Assembly (NCBI GenBank): GCA_019359535.1
Contig: JAHHHE010000005.1
Coordinates: 1-63,887 of the forward strand
Source: Gloeocapsa sp. UFS-A4-WI-NPMV-4B04
GTDB taxonomy: Bacteria; Cyanobacteriota; Cyanobacteriia; Cyanobacteriales; Chroococcidiopsidaceae
Reading direction: 5' to 3'
Length of the DNA stretch: 63,887 nt
Shown in pieces: positions 53,985-63,086 of this stretch; position 1 is the stretch's first letter; every line of letters starts with the position of its first letter. Under the pieces are notes generated by a model. The model ran no database searches. It was not told the DNA's origin and saw only the letters and a program-made list of their open reading frames with translations. The position numbers and the translations under genes were made by a program.

Positions 53985-55295
53985 TTAAATAGGTATTCCT
54001 AATTGACTGTCTATCTTTTGAACATTTCCCCAAACGGCATCTTCTAAATAGGTACACTCATCGGATTGCCATTGGTACTCTTCTCGTTCAATGTCGTGCA
54101 TACTTACATCAAAGGGACAAATATCTCTGAGGTTTTCTAACAAATTATTGCCGCGACGTTCAGAGAACCATGTGGTTAAGGTGTATGACCCCATGTAGAG
54201 CCTAAATTTTGGTATCTCGCATCTTATAATAAATGTTCCAGCCTCTCGCCGGAAAGACGCTTTGGGATCAAAAAACCAGAAAATACAAATGGGTTGTTGA
54301 AGTTCACTGACTACCTGAAAAGAAAAACACAGACTTTCGTGTGGTTTAGATACCTGTAATGCAAACTCAAAAGTAATAGGTTTTCCCCAGCAATGAAGCC
54401 CTTGCCCTTCTGAAGGATGTACGCGAGCCCAAGCTACGTAGTTACCTGTTTTGTTCAAAGGAGCTTCGTAATAAGCTAGTTCATCATTTGAGGCTTTTTG
54501 TCCTGCAAGGTATAATTGGACTGCTTTGTTTGTTTTACCGTCAAACTGAAGTTCGCCTTTTGAAAGCAATACACAACGTTTAGTTAATTGTGTAACAGCT
54601 TGCATACTATGGCTGACGAACAAAACTGTTCGTCCTTCTTTAGTTGCTACATCCCCCATCTTACCCAGGCACTTTTTTTGAAATGCTGAATCGCCTACTG
54701 CCAATACTTCGTCTACAACTAATATCTCTGGCTCTAGGTGGGCTGCAACTGAAAAAGCAAGACGTACGTACATTCCAGAGGAATAGCGCTTTACTGGAGT
54801 ATCTAAAAACTTCTCTACCTCAGCAAAGGTAACAATTTCATCAAATTTTTGCTTGATCTCGGCTCTACTCATGCCTAGAACAGAACCGTTAAGGTAGATG
54901 TTTTCTCGTCCAGTCAGTTCTGGGTGAAATCCTGTTCCTACCTCCAGTAGGCTTGCTACCCGCCCTTTGATTGCAATGCGTCCTGCCGTCGGTTCAGTAA
55001 TTCGACTTAAAATTTTTAATAATGTTGATTTACCTGCACCATTGCGCCCAATAATACCGATAGCTTCACCTTGTTTAATCTCGAAAGCAACATCCTTCAA
55101 TGCCCAAAATTCCTCGCGGGTTGGGCTAGATATTTTTGTAACAGAAGGTTTGAGAAGTTTCTTAGCAAGAGACTTACCTCCATTAGCGATGACATCTCGC
55201 AAAGCTTTGTAACGATGAAGGCTGGAGTCTTCTTGCTGGTGACTAATGATATATTTTTTGCTTAAATTCTCAACTTTAATGATTACGTCAGACAC
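53985..55295 (-). CDS. wzt: Polysaccharide ABC exporter ATPase with C-terminal Wzt-like domain
   Basis: The 436-aa ATPase powers export of the finished polymer. Walker A GRNGAGKST begins at 83, after a typical LSKKY..insert..EEFWALKDVAFEI start. GTGFHPELTGRENIYLNG, the signature RYSSGMYVRLAFSVA and Walker B ILVVDEVLAVGD follow. From about 270 a beta-sandwich domain (YVAWARVHPSEG, SLCFSFQVVSE, YMGSYTLTTWF) resembles the Wzt carbohydrate-binding C-terminal domain, which reads the terminal modification of the chain. It is 14 bp downstream of the permease gene. Confidence 0.93.
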   Translation of the reverse strand: MSDVIIKVENLSKKYIISHQQEDSSLHRYKALRDVIANGGKSLAKKLLKPSVTKISSPTREEFWALKDVAFEIKQGEAIGIIGRNGAGKSTLLKILSRITEPTAGRIAIKGRVASLLEVGTGFHPELTGRENIYLNGSVLGMSRAEIKQKFDEIVTFAEVEKFLDTPVKRYSSGMYVRLAFSVAAHLEPEILVVDEVLAVGDSAFQKKCLGKMGDVATKEGRTVLFVSHSMQAVTQLTKRCVLLSKGELQFDGKTNKAVQLYLAGQKASNDELAYYEAPLNKTGNYVAWARVHPSEGQGLHCWGKPITFEFALQVSKPHESLCFSFQVVSELQQPICIFWFFDPKASFRREAGTFIIRCEIPKFRLYMGSYTLTTWFSERRGNNLLENLRDICPFDVSMHDIEREEYQWQSDECTYLEDAVWGNVQKIDSQLGIPI

Positions 55296-55309
55296 TTGCT
55301 CAACCCTCT

Positions 55310-56143
55310 CTAAATTGTGTCAGCAAAAGTACGCTCCATTCTGCGAAAGTACCAGATCCCACTAATAAGTAGTAGCGCAACTATTCCCACTGACAACACA
55401 AAACCCGGTAAATAAATGTTTGATTCTCCTCCTAGAATTGCCCAGCGAAAGCCATCAATGACTCCTACCATTGGGTTCAAGGAGTAGAGCAAGCGCCACT
55501 GTTCCGGGACAATTTTGCTAGTAAAACCAACAGGTGAAATATACAAACCAAACTGCACGATAAACGGCACAATATAGCGAAAATCTCGATACTCTACATT
55601 AAGTGCAGCTAGCCAAAGTCCTGCACCAATTGCAGCAGCAAAGGCTATGAGAATGAATAAAGGTAGTGTCAAAATACGCCAATCAGGAACGAAGTTGTAC
55701 CAAGCCATCAACGCTAGCAAAATCATGCCAGAAACGAGAAAATCCACGAAGCTGACAATTACAGCACTAGTAGGCACAATTAAACGGGGAAAATAAACTT
55801 TAGAAATTAAATTGGCATTGGCGATCAAGCTATTGCTTGATTCTGAAAGTGAATTGGCAAAAAATTGCCAAGGCAACATGGCTGCAAAGACCAAAATGGG
55901 ATAAGGCGCTCCTTCAGAGGGCAATTTTGCTAGTTTGCCAAATACTACAGTGAATACTACCATTGTTAACAATGGTCGAATCAGCGCCCAGATAATTCCG
56001 ACTACTGTCTGTTTATAACGTACTAGGATATCGCGCCAAGCCAGAAAGTAGAATAACTCTCGATAGCGCCACAGATCCTGCCAATATCGTTGCTCTGCTC
56101 GACCAGCCTCAATTACTAATTCTGCCGGTTTATAATCGTTCAT
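55310..56143 (-). CDS. wzm: Polysaccharide ABC exporter permease
   Basis: The 277-aa protein has six hydrophobic segments (from FLAWRDILVRYKQTVVGIIW, through TMVVFTVVFGKL, to the last VGIVALLLISGIWYFRRMER). The RYKQTVVGIIWALIRPLLTM signature and LNPMVGVIDGFRW are characteristic of TagG/Wzm ABC-2 permeases. It begins the minus-strand polysaccharide locus. Together with the ATPase it moves undecaprenyl-linked polymer across the inner membrane. 233 bp separate its start from the next gene upstream. Confidence 0.93.
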   Translation of the reverse strand: MNDYKPAELVIEAGRAEQRYWQDLWRYRELFYFLAWRDILVRYKQTVVGIIWALIRPLLTMVVFTVVFGKLAKLPSEGAPYPILVFAAMLPWQFFANSLSESSNSLIANANLISKVYFPRLIVPTSAVIVSFVDFLVSGMILLALMAWYNFVPDWRILTLPLFILIAFAAAIGAGLWLAALNVEYRDFRYIVPFIVQFGLYISPVGFTSKIVPEQWRLLYSLNPMVGVIDGFRWAILGGESNIYLPGFVLSVGIVALLLISGIWYFRRMERTFADTI

Positions 56144-56375
56144 AGGTATCTTTTAAGAGAAAGCTAAGAGAATGTTAGCTATTTTTGCCGCAGCGCGCAT
56201 CGCATTTACTTAAGCTAGTCTCTGTTAACTACGTGAATGCGATCGCTTCAGGTAAAGTCGTTAGCGTGTAATAATTGATTGCACTAGACCTCTCTAGTCT
56301 CTCTGATAAGATAGGTTAAAGATCGTAGTTACGTTGTCTTCATTGCACAAAATACTTGGTAGCAACTAGGGCAAC

Positions 56376-56801
56376 TTACTCTACAAACTTGTATTGCTTC
56401 GCAACACTGTGTCCTGTCATCCGCGCGTTTCGCCGTGTAAACTCTCCTACAGTAGGGTTGCCTTCAGGATTAATTACTCCTATTGCTCGTTGCCAAAGTT
56501 CATAAGCAGGAACCGAAATCTGATATGTGCGATCACACTTACGAACACAATACCAATTTGTTTCTTGGCACTGCTCACACCAAAAAGCTTCTAGCCATTC
56601 ACCGTCTAAAACTACTGTAGCTTGAGTTGCAATCATCATCAGAGCGGTATGTTTTCCTACTCCATGCTGTTGCAAATGCTGTACTTTATCAGCATAAATT
56701 CCATACTTGCGACTAGCGCTGTCCAAATAACAACCATGTATGGGACAATAGATAGCTCGACGCTTAGAACGCTTCCGGTTTCTATCACACCTTTTTTTCA
56801 T
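56376..56801 (-). CDS. Conserved cyanobacterial protein with zinc-binding Cys pairs
   Basis: The 141-aa basic protein starts MKKRCDRNRKRSKRRAIYCP. It has CPIHGC and WCEQCQETNWYCVRKC, two Cys-rich blocks that fit a zinc finger. A helix (HTALMMIATQATVVL) precedes ISVPAYELWQRAIG. No DNA-binding family is assigned; its base content and neighbours suggest a stable cyanobacterial gene rather than IS debris. Its stop is 232 bp from the Wzm start; it may be unrelated to the polysaccharide locus. Confidence 0.65.
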   Translation of the reverse strand: MKKRCDRNRKRSKRRAIYCPIHGCYLDSASRKYGIYADKVQHLQQHGVGKHTALMMIATQATVVLDGEWLEAFWCEQCQETNWYCVRKCDRTYQISVPAYELWQRAIGVINPEGNPTVGEFTRRNARMTGHSVAKQYKFVE

Positions 56802-56904
56802 CTTTAAACTCCTCTACCCCTACCACTAAGTAATATTAATTTAAGACTCCTGAGAGCTAAAAAATAGTCAAAACTTCACTATTAGCCACAAAAATAACTA
56901 TTCT

Positions 56905-56993
56905 GTGTCCGACCTCCTTTACGGCGATCGCAAAGTAAGGTTACGTTAGCGAGACTGAGATCTAAAAGACCGTCAAAGCCCCACCATTAGCCA
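56905..56993 (+). repeat. Dispersed repeat, copy 1
   Basis: Shares with 57632-57727 the core GAGACTGAGATCT...AAGACCGTCAAAGCC and CCCACC, plus the flanking TCCGAC and CCTC. About 75% identity by eye over 90 bp. Both copies point the same way. Confidence 0.7.
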
Positions 56994-57279
56994 TTGCCAG
57001 AAATATGTTTCTGCCAACAATTGAGCCTACTCAACTGTCTAGTAGATTTTATTTTTGTAGTTTTCAGCTACAAAATGCTTTTAAATAGTAATTAATAGTA
57101 AAAATAATTTTCTACTACGGTCGCAATCGTTAGCTACTTTTAAGAGCCTACTTAACTATTAGCAACAATCAATCTTACGTTTAGAAGACTAAAACTTAAA
57201 ATCCTATTAAAAATTACTTACTTCCTCTTCTCTATTGCATACTTAACAATACAGGAATAGTAGTCAGCATTCAATAGAT

Positions 57280-57319
57280 TTATGTAGACTTTATGTAGAC
57301 TTTATGTAGACTTTATGTA
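57280..57319. repeat. 11-bp tandem repeat TTATGTAGACT, about 3.6 copies
   Basis: The unit recurs at an exact 11-bp step from 57280 to 57319 without interruption. It is just upstream of the hairpin cluster. Confidence 0.85.
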
Positions 57320-57330
57320 TAAAAGTGAGA

Positions 57331-57405
57331 TTCGCCCCCACAGAAGCGAGTGAGGAAATATTCCTCCGAGCCAGCATCCAAGGCTCGTTTCTATCCCGAT
57401 AGGGG
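57331..57405 (+). ncRNA. Candidate structured RNA: adjacent short hairpins
   Basis: Three perfect hairpins lie side by side: GAGGAA-ATA-TTCCTC (57352-57366), CGAGCC-AGCATCCAA-GGCTCG (57367-57387) and CCC-GATA-GGG (57395-57404). A TTCGC...GCGAG pairing lies before them. A TATAAA-like box precedes at about 57318-57323. The family is not recognised. This could be a small RNA, a leader or part of a decayed mobile element. Confidence 0.3.
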
Positions 57406-57631
57406 CATAACAGGCAACTGATATGTTTTACAGTTAAATGGTAAATGTCCAACCAGGCTGCTAACCATAAAGCGGCAGGAGGCTAGGGAAAGATTAGAAA
57501 GGTTAATCAATAAACCATTAATGAGGCTTTGTTATATTTAGCTTGCCGGAAGTGGCTATTATACCGCAGCTGAGGTAATGAGAGATTGACCACTGATTTT
57601 CAAGTCTTGCTCTTAGCGAAGGGTATAAATA

Positions 57632-57727
57632 TGTCTCCGACTTCGACCTCCTCTACAACAAGCGCAGACCAAGGTTAGGTCGGAGAGACTGAGATCTACA
57701 AGACCGTCAAAGCCCCACCGTTAAGGC
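57632..57727 (+). repeat. Dispersed repeat, copy 2
   Basis: Second copy of the element at 56905-56993. In this copy CTCCGAC (57634-57640) and GTCGGAG form an inverted repeat around the insert CTTCGACC...GGTTAG, so it may fold into a stem. Confidence 0.7.
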
Positions 57728-57923
57728 ACTAGTATTAATACTTTTGTGCCAAATAATTTTATATTTTTGGTTTTGAATTTGGGAATAAAAGTTTGAGAGC
57801 AATGGAGCTAGGTTAGTTTCAACTATTACAAACTAACAAGCCAACAAATAAACATTGTCTTAAAAAGCAGGTTACACCTTTAGAGCTAAAACTAAGCCTT
57901 CAATGCTTAACTTTGTTTATAGA

Positions 57924-58201
57924 CATTACGTAGTTAGGACAATGCTATGCCTCCCTTTTCATCCAAACATATATTCTTACTGTAATACCTAGACATTAAA
58001 GTATCATAGTTTACAGAGTTATACAATAATAAAGTAATAAACTTTAACTTTTGCAGAGGTAACATTACGCAGTTAGGACAATGCTACTTCTCCCTTTTTA
58101 TCCAAATATATATTCTTACTGTAATACTTAGACATTAAAGTATCATAATTTACAGAGTTATACAATAATAAAGTAATAAACTTTAACTTTTGCAGAGGTA
58201 A
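57924..58201. repeat. 139-bp tandem duplication, two copies
   Basis: The unit starting CATTACGTAGTTAGGACAAT (57924) repeats at 58063 with an offset of 139 bp and few differences (for example CGTAG/CGCAG and CATAG/CATAA). It ends with GCAGAGGTAACATT in both copies. No coding potential. Confidence 0.88.
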
Positions 58202-58506
58202 CATTTTTGATATTTCCTTTGGCTAAAGCTGAGAGGATTCTCAAATGTTATTCTATTCGCAGGCAGCATCCGTGCTTTTTCACCTTCTTTTTTCTGAGTA
58301 ATGTTCTATACCTGTTGAAATGTGGGCAGAATATCTGCTGTTATTAGATTCTGTCTGCAAACTACAAAATCTAAGTTTTGAGCTGTTAATTATTACTCAG
58401 AGTTAAGTTTGTATTTTACGTAAAAACTTGGATATTGGTAATAATCATATACAAAATTGAGTTCGCAGACACGCCCTAGAGTAGTTGTTTGGCAGCAGGT
58501 GAGGGA

Positions 58507-58783
58507 ATGGTATTAGGACCAGTGTATTGTCCTGATTGCGGCAGGGAAAATGTGGTAAAAAATGGCAAGACTAACGAAGGCAAACAGAGGTATTTGTATC
58601 GCCATCAGGATTGCCGTCTCGCAGAGCCGGAACTATTCGTACCGAGGCTATTCGCCTTCCCTCAAACAACAGATTACGGAGATAGCAGCCAACGGCAGTG
58701 GGATTTGGGACACAGTGCGGGTACTGAAGATTAGCCCTATGAGGGTAGTCGCCGAGAGCCATAAAAAATGGGGTGTGTTGTAA
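58507..58783 (+). pseudogene. IS1-family insA-like fragment with a frameshift
   Basis: The first frame reads MVLGPVYCPDCGRENVVKNG and then KTNEGKQRYLYRHQDCR; a second frame continues YSYRGYSPSLKQQITEIAAN and GSGIWDTVRVLKISPMRVV to TAA at 58781-58783. The order and motifs (CPDCG, NGKT..GKQRY, KQQI..A.NGSG..DT.RVL.IS) match IS1 InsA. A frameshift lies between about 58610 and 58640, and the transposase part (insB) is missing. Confidence 0.8.
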
Positions 58784-58885
58784 AGTTTTGTAAATAGAGA
58801 CAGTTGAAACCAATAATTTGCTGCCGATTTTGAGCAAAAACTAAGTTTAGTCGAGCCAGAAATTCTTGAGGCGAGCTGAGGATAA

Positions 58886-59161
58886 CTGCAAGTGTTTACT
58901 CAGTCACGGCGAGCGATTCTGTAAGTAATAGATAATGGCATTGGGATTCCAGCAGACGATTTACCGCATATCTTTGAACGGTTTTATCGCGTGGATACAG
59001 TGCGATCGCGTTCTTCTGGTGGTTTTGGTTTGGGGTTGCGCGATCGCCCAACAAATTGTAAAAACTCACGACGGGCAAATTACTGCCACTAGCGCAGTAG
59101 GAGTTGGTACAACCTTTCAAATCCAGCTTCCGCTTAGGGGGTGAAAGCAGTTTGACGGACG
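58886..59161 (+). pseudogene. Dead copy of the 3' end of the sensor kinase gene
   Basis: This segment matches 20801-21075, the end of the RppB-type kinase gene and 17 bp beyond, at about 92% identity by eye. It covers the G1/G2 ATP-binding boxes. It carries a nonsense change (CAA to TAA at about 58921) and a 1-bp insertion (GGTTGCGCGATCGC in place of GGTTAGCGATCGC), so it is non-functional. The two copies lie 38 kb apart. Confidence 0.9.
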
Positions 59162-59895
59162 GGGAATTGCAATTTTATGGATCGCTTCTCCATCACTTGA
59201 ACATTATCTGCCATCCAAGCTTTGCCAAAATCAACCAGTGGGTACACGCAATCGTCATCTCTACTCCAGACATACAGCGTATCTGCGTGCCAACGATATC
59301 CCAAGTCTCTCAGCGCATAGCCCAAGTTACTATAGAGCCGATTGCTGTCTTCATCCTCTCCAATTAGAGGCAACATCATAAAATTTAGCCACAGATGTCT
59401 GTTTTGCTCCAGAGCCGCCAAAATGAGTTCTGAATCAAAGTTATGCCAACATCCCGATTGCAGCATTAACGCTTCCATTAATTGCTGAGGAGTGCATTGT
59501 CCAACGGGAAGAGAAACCAGTCGCACCTCAGGCTGATCTTCGTGGCGTGACTCTTGATTAGTTCTTCGTTCTTTAAGTGTCTTGCGGCGTTTATTACGGG
59601 GTTGATCTGCAAAAATCCATACTCCTCGCCAGTAGTTTGTAGGAACTCCAGAAGTTGGCGATGGTCCTGGAATATCCTTAAATCCGGCTAACAACCGCTC
59701 TCTACGATCTACCTCGTCCTCCGCTACCCAGTCTGAGCGCTATATACACTCCAAGATAAATCCGGTGGTTAGACAAGGATTGAGATCGCCATCTATCATC
59801 GCAATTGCAACGATCTCTGTCTTCAAACCGAGACAACCACGCAGAGACAGCTTTTCATTTAGCAAGTGGATCGCCTTCCGGTAATCGCATTTCCT
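59134..59895 (-). pseudogene. Unknown gene interrupted by an in-frame TAG
   Basis: From 59694 to 59134 a 186-codon frame starts with TTG and reads LLAGFKDIPGPSPTSGVPTN, then a basic KRRKTLKERR stretch, VGQCTPQQLMEALMLQ and LGYALRDLGYRWHADTLYV. Upstream the same frame continues with credible protein (KAIHLLNEKLSLRGCLGLK, then AIAMIDGDLNPC, then DWVAEDEVDRRER), interrupted only by TAG at 59740-59742. A possible true start, MLSPSERVRLMKEMRLPEGD at 59939, is in a different frame. The last ten codons come from the duplicated kinase segment. I do not know the family. It may be a broken gene or a shorter gene that starts at TTG. Confidence 0.5.
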
Positions 59896-59939
59896 TCATT
59901 AGTCGCACCCGCTCAGAGGGACTCAACATAATTAGCAGA

Positions 59940-60430
59940 GAGCCAAATAGTTAATTTGTACCACAACTATACTTAAGTGATTCACAGTATTTCACGAACT
60001 GTTGTGCAGAGTGCATAAGCGATCGCGGTAAATAACCCCGCTACAACAGACGGCTTCCCAGACTACGGCTATATTGAGACATATAGATGAACATTTAATT
60101 AGTGGTTGGTTATGATCTCAGTTTCAGCAATAGTTAAAAGAAAGTAATATAGATTCAAACGAAACAAGAGCGATCACACTATCATTTCATCTTAACTACT
60201 GCTTTTTTGTCCCTCCCCAAGTCTACCTCTTTGACACATTTATGTCATATTTGTCAATCAAACTAAGAATAACAAGAGATTAATAAACTCTTGGAGAAAA
60301 CTTAAGGTAGCGAAAATGATTGGCAAACTGCTATTGCTTACTCTCATTGTCGATCGCTACCAAAGGTTGCTTGCGGTTCACTTACTTATTTTGTGGAAAG
60401 CTGTGATTAATAGTGGTCGAGCGATCGCTT
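59940..60430. other. Spacer upstream of the peptidase gene
   Basis: About 490 bp without a clear gene. A 40-codon frame (60316-60438) overlaps the peptidase start, but it has poor protein character. A promoter for the peptidase is likely here; no distinct motif was found. Confidence 0.4.
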
Positions 60431-61714
60431 ATGTCTAACAAAAAAAGTCCTGTGCAATTACAGCCAACAATTCAATTGCTAATTGCAGGTGCGAGTGTTG
60501 TCAGTTTTGGCGTTGCAGGGTGTACTCCACAACCAGAAAAGGTGCAAGCTTTAAGTAGCACACCTTTAACACAAACCCAAACGGCGACTAATTCCAGTCG
60601 TGCTGGTGCAGATGTTCAGGCATTAGTCAAGCTTGGTCCCAGAGTTGCTGGAACCCCAGTAATGGATAAAGCCAGCACCTATCTGATTCAAGAGTACCGC
60701 AAGGCTGGCTACGTAACTGAAGTCCAAACCTTTAGTTATCCAAAGTTTCAAGACTTGGGATCGAATATTATTGTTGGTGGCACAACAATTAAGGGTCGGG
60801 CGCTGAATGGATCGCAGGCTGGAAAGATTACCGCGCCGCTTGTTGCAGTGCCTAATGTGGGGCGAATAGCAGACTTCGCGGTTGTTGATGTCAAAGGTGC
60901 GATCGCTTTAGTTGAGCGTGGCGAGATCCGCTTTCTGGAAAAAGCTCAGAACGCACAGAAGGCTGGTGCGATCGGTTTAGTTATTGTCAACAATCAGTCA
61001 GGCAATTTCCCTGGTGCGCTTGGTGGTGAAACTAAAATTCCTGTTTTCGCGCTTGCGGGTGAGCAAGGTACTTTGAGCGATCGCGCCCAGAAACAACGCC
61101 TTGAAGTCACTCTGAACGTAAATACCCGCCAAGCTAACGTCACTGGACGCAACGTCATTGCCCATCTCAAAGGCGTGACTCAGCCGAGTGTACTGTTAGG
61201 TGGTCACTACGACTCAGTGCCAGATTCACCAGGCGCAAACGACAACGCTTCCGGTACAGCAGTTGTCCTTGACATTGCCCGTAACTTAGCTGGTACACCG
61301 CTTGCTCGTCAGACTTGGTTTGTAGCTTTTGACGGCGAGGAAGATGGTTTACATGGATCAAGAGCATTTGTCAGTAAAGCTGAACCCCAGTTCCTGCAAA
61401 GTCTCAAGGCTATGCTGAACTTCGATATGGTTGGTGTAAATAATAATCTCCTTGTGGGTGGAACCGAGAACCTAACTACACTTGCCCAAGCAGCTAATCC
61501 TGGAGTTTCTACTTTTGGCGGTAGAGGTGGCAGCGATCACGCGCCTTTTGCAGCAGCAGATGTGCCAGTGTTGTTCTTTTACCGAGGTCAGGAGCCTAAC
61601 TACCACAGTCCGAACGACAAGCAAGTAGATCCAAAGCTGCTAGATGAAACTACTCAGGTTGGGCTTGATATCGTCAAACGGATATTGATATCTGACCGCG
61701 CCCCTTCAAAGTAG
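60431..61714 (+). CDS. M28-family metallopeptidase lipoprotein with PA domain
   Basis: The frame starts at 60413, but the ATG at 60431 (MSNKKSPVQLQPTIQ) is a better start; 427 aa. A lipobox (VAGC, Cys31 from this start) anchors it to the outer leaflet. A protease-associated domain (about 115-225) precedes the catalytic domain. Zinc-site blocks are LLGGHYDSVPDSPGANDNAS, FDGEEDGLHGSR, NFDMVG and the last His in NYHSPND; GGSDHAPF is the usual substrate pocket. It probably acts as an aminopeptidase at the cell surface or in the periplasm. It is followed by the HtrA-type protease gene after 93 bp. Confidence 0.92.
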   Translation: MSNKKSPVQLQPTIQLLIAGASVVSFGVAGCTPQPEKVQALSSTPLTQTQTATNSSRAGADVQALVKLGPRVAGTPVMDKASTYLIQEYRKAGYVTEVQTFSYPKFQDLGSNIIVGGTTIKGRALNGSQAGKITAPLVAVPNVGRIADFAVVDVKGAIALVERGEIRFLEKAQNAQKAGAIGLVIVNNQSGNFPGALGGETKIPVFALAGEQGTLSDRAQKQRLEVTLNVNTRQANVTGRNVIAHLKGVTQPSVLLGGHYDSVPDSPGANDNASGTAVVLDIARNLAGTPLARQTWFVAFDGEEDGLHGSRAFVSKAEPQFLQSLKAMLNFDMVGVNNNLLVGGTENLTTLAQAANPGVSTFGGRGGSDHAPFAAADVPVLFFYRGQEPNYHSPNDKQVDPKLLDETTQVGLDIVKRILISDRAPSK

Positions 61715-61807
61715 AGAAAACCCCACTACTACGCAGCTAAAAGGGCGCGAAGACGGCAACGCCCGCTCGCTGCTTCACTACTCACTTTTTTAACCCCTAA
61801 ACCTAAA

Positions 61808-62929
61808 ATGTCTCGTAATTTTTCTTTACAAAAGTCAATCACTTATTTTTCTTTATTGTTTGTTGGGGCTGCGGGGAGTTTTTTGGCGGTGCAACTGCGA
61901 CCTACAAACGCCCTGCTAGTTGAACCAGTGGCTCAGTTACCTGCGGCAATTCCTGGCAACACGACGAATTCTAACTTTATTGCTGCTGCTGTTGAAAGGA
62001 CGGGACCTGCCGTAGTGCGAATAGATTCAGAGCGAACAACATTCAGAAATCGCGCTACTCAACGTGGAAATCGGACTTTAAGCGGCACTGGTTCAGGCTT
62101 TATTATCAAGTCGGATGGCCTAGTGCTGACGAATGCTCACGTTGTAGATGGTGCTGACACTGTAACAGTGACATTAAAAGACGGGCGTAACTTTAAAGGT
62201 CAGGTTTTGGGTGAAGATGAACTCACAGATGTCGCAGTAATTAAAATCCAAGCTAGCAATCTACCAACTGTTGAAATCGGGAACTCAGAGCAACTGCGGC
62301 CAGGGGAATGGGCGATCGCAATTGGTAATCCCTTGGGTTTAGACAATACTGTCACAGCAGGTATTATCAGTGCTACAGGTCGCTCTAGTAGTGATGTGAG
62401 AGTACCAGATAAGCGCGTTAGTTTTATCCAAACAGATGCTGCAATTAATCCTGGTAATTCTGGTGGGCCGTTGTTGAATCAACAAGGTCAAGTTGTGGGC
62501 ATGAATACTGCGATTATTGGCGGCGCTCAAGGATTAGGATTTGCGATTCCAATTAATAGAGCGCAGGAAATCGCCAATCAATTGGTTGCTAAGGGTAAAG
62601 TCAATCATCCTTACCTGGGAATTCAAATGACAACCCTGACACCCGATATCAGAGAAGCCCTCAACAGGGAATCAAACGTGCGTGTACAAGTAGATCAAGG
62701 TGTTGTGATTGTCGGAGTTGCTGGCGATTCCCCAGCAGCAAGAGCTGGATTAAGAACAGGTGACGTGCTTCAGCAAATTAATGGTCGAGATGTTAAAACG
62801 GCTGAGGATGTTCAACGGGCGGTAGATAATAGCTCAATTGGTGTCAGTGTACCTGTAGAGGTTATTCGCAATGGGCGCAGTTTAACTGTATCCGTAAGCC
62901 CTGGTGAATTTCCCGAACAAGCAGGTTAA
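61808..62929 (+). CDS. HtrA/Deg-family serine protease with one PDZ domain
   Basis: The 373-aa protein has a signal or anchor segment (FSLLFVGAAGSFLAV), a trypsin-like domain with the triad His111 (LTNAHVVDGA), Asp141 (DELTDVAVIKI) and Ser218 (NPGNSGGPLLN), and a PDZ domain (about 275-365) with YLGIQMTTL and AARAGLRTGDVLQQING. This is the Hho/HtrA group of periplasmic or thylakoid-lumen quality-control proteases in cyanobacteria. No nonstandard feature is seen. It may be co-transcribed with the peptidase. Confidence 0.93.
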   Translation: MSRNFSLQKSITYFSLLFVGAAGSFLAVQLRPTNALLVEPVAQLPAAIPGNTTNSNFIAAAVERTGPAVVRIDSERTTFRNRATQRGNRTLSGTGSGFIIKSDGLVLTNAHVVDGADTVTVTLKDGRNFKGQVLGEDELTDVAVIKIQASNLPTVEIGNSEQLRPGEWAIAIGNPLGLDNTVTAGIISATGRSSSDVRVPDKRVSFIQTDAAINPGNSGGPLLNQQGQVVGMNTAIIGGAQGLGFAIPINRAQEIANQLVAKGKVNHPYLGIQMTTLTPDIREALNRESNVRVQVDQGVVIVGVAGDSPAARAGLRTGDVLQQINGRDVKTAEDVQRAVDNSSIGVSVPVEVIRNGRSLTVSVSPGEFPEQAG

Positions 62930-63086
62930 AACACTTAATGAAGAATTACTAATACACAAGGGGCGATCGCTTTCAATGTTAACTAGCTGAACCAAATCAA
63001 GCTAAGGGTGATCGCTCATAGATTGCAGTTCTTCATCCCTAAATCTCTGTAAATTACAAAAGCCAGCATCAAGGTGCTGACAATCA

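Larger units (their letters stand above)
56802..58506. other. 1.7-kb gene desert with repeats and hairpins
   Basis: No protein gene is seen. It holds a dispersed repeat pair (56905-56993 and 57632-57727), an 11-bp tandem repeat (57280-57319), a cluster of hairpins (57331-57405) and a 139-bp tandem duplication (57924-58201). The parts are listed separately. Confidence 0.6.

Noticed and set aside
57280..57319. Plasmid-type iterons or origin
   Set aside because: Only 3.6 copies of an 11-bp unit, no replication gene and no DnaA box cluster nearby.
57391..57530. Group II intron end or cobalamin riboswitch
   Set aside because: CCCGATAGGGGC and AGGCTAGGGAAAG recall parts of both, but no domain V, no intron-encoded protein and no B12 box could be found.
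60316..60438. 40-codon frame upstream of the peptidase gene
   Set aside because: Low protein character and no ribosome binding site; it only overlaps the peptidase start by chance.
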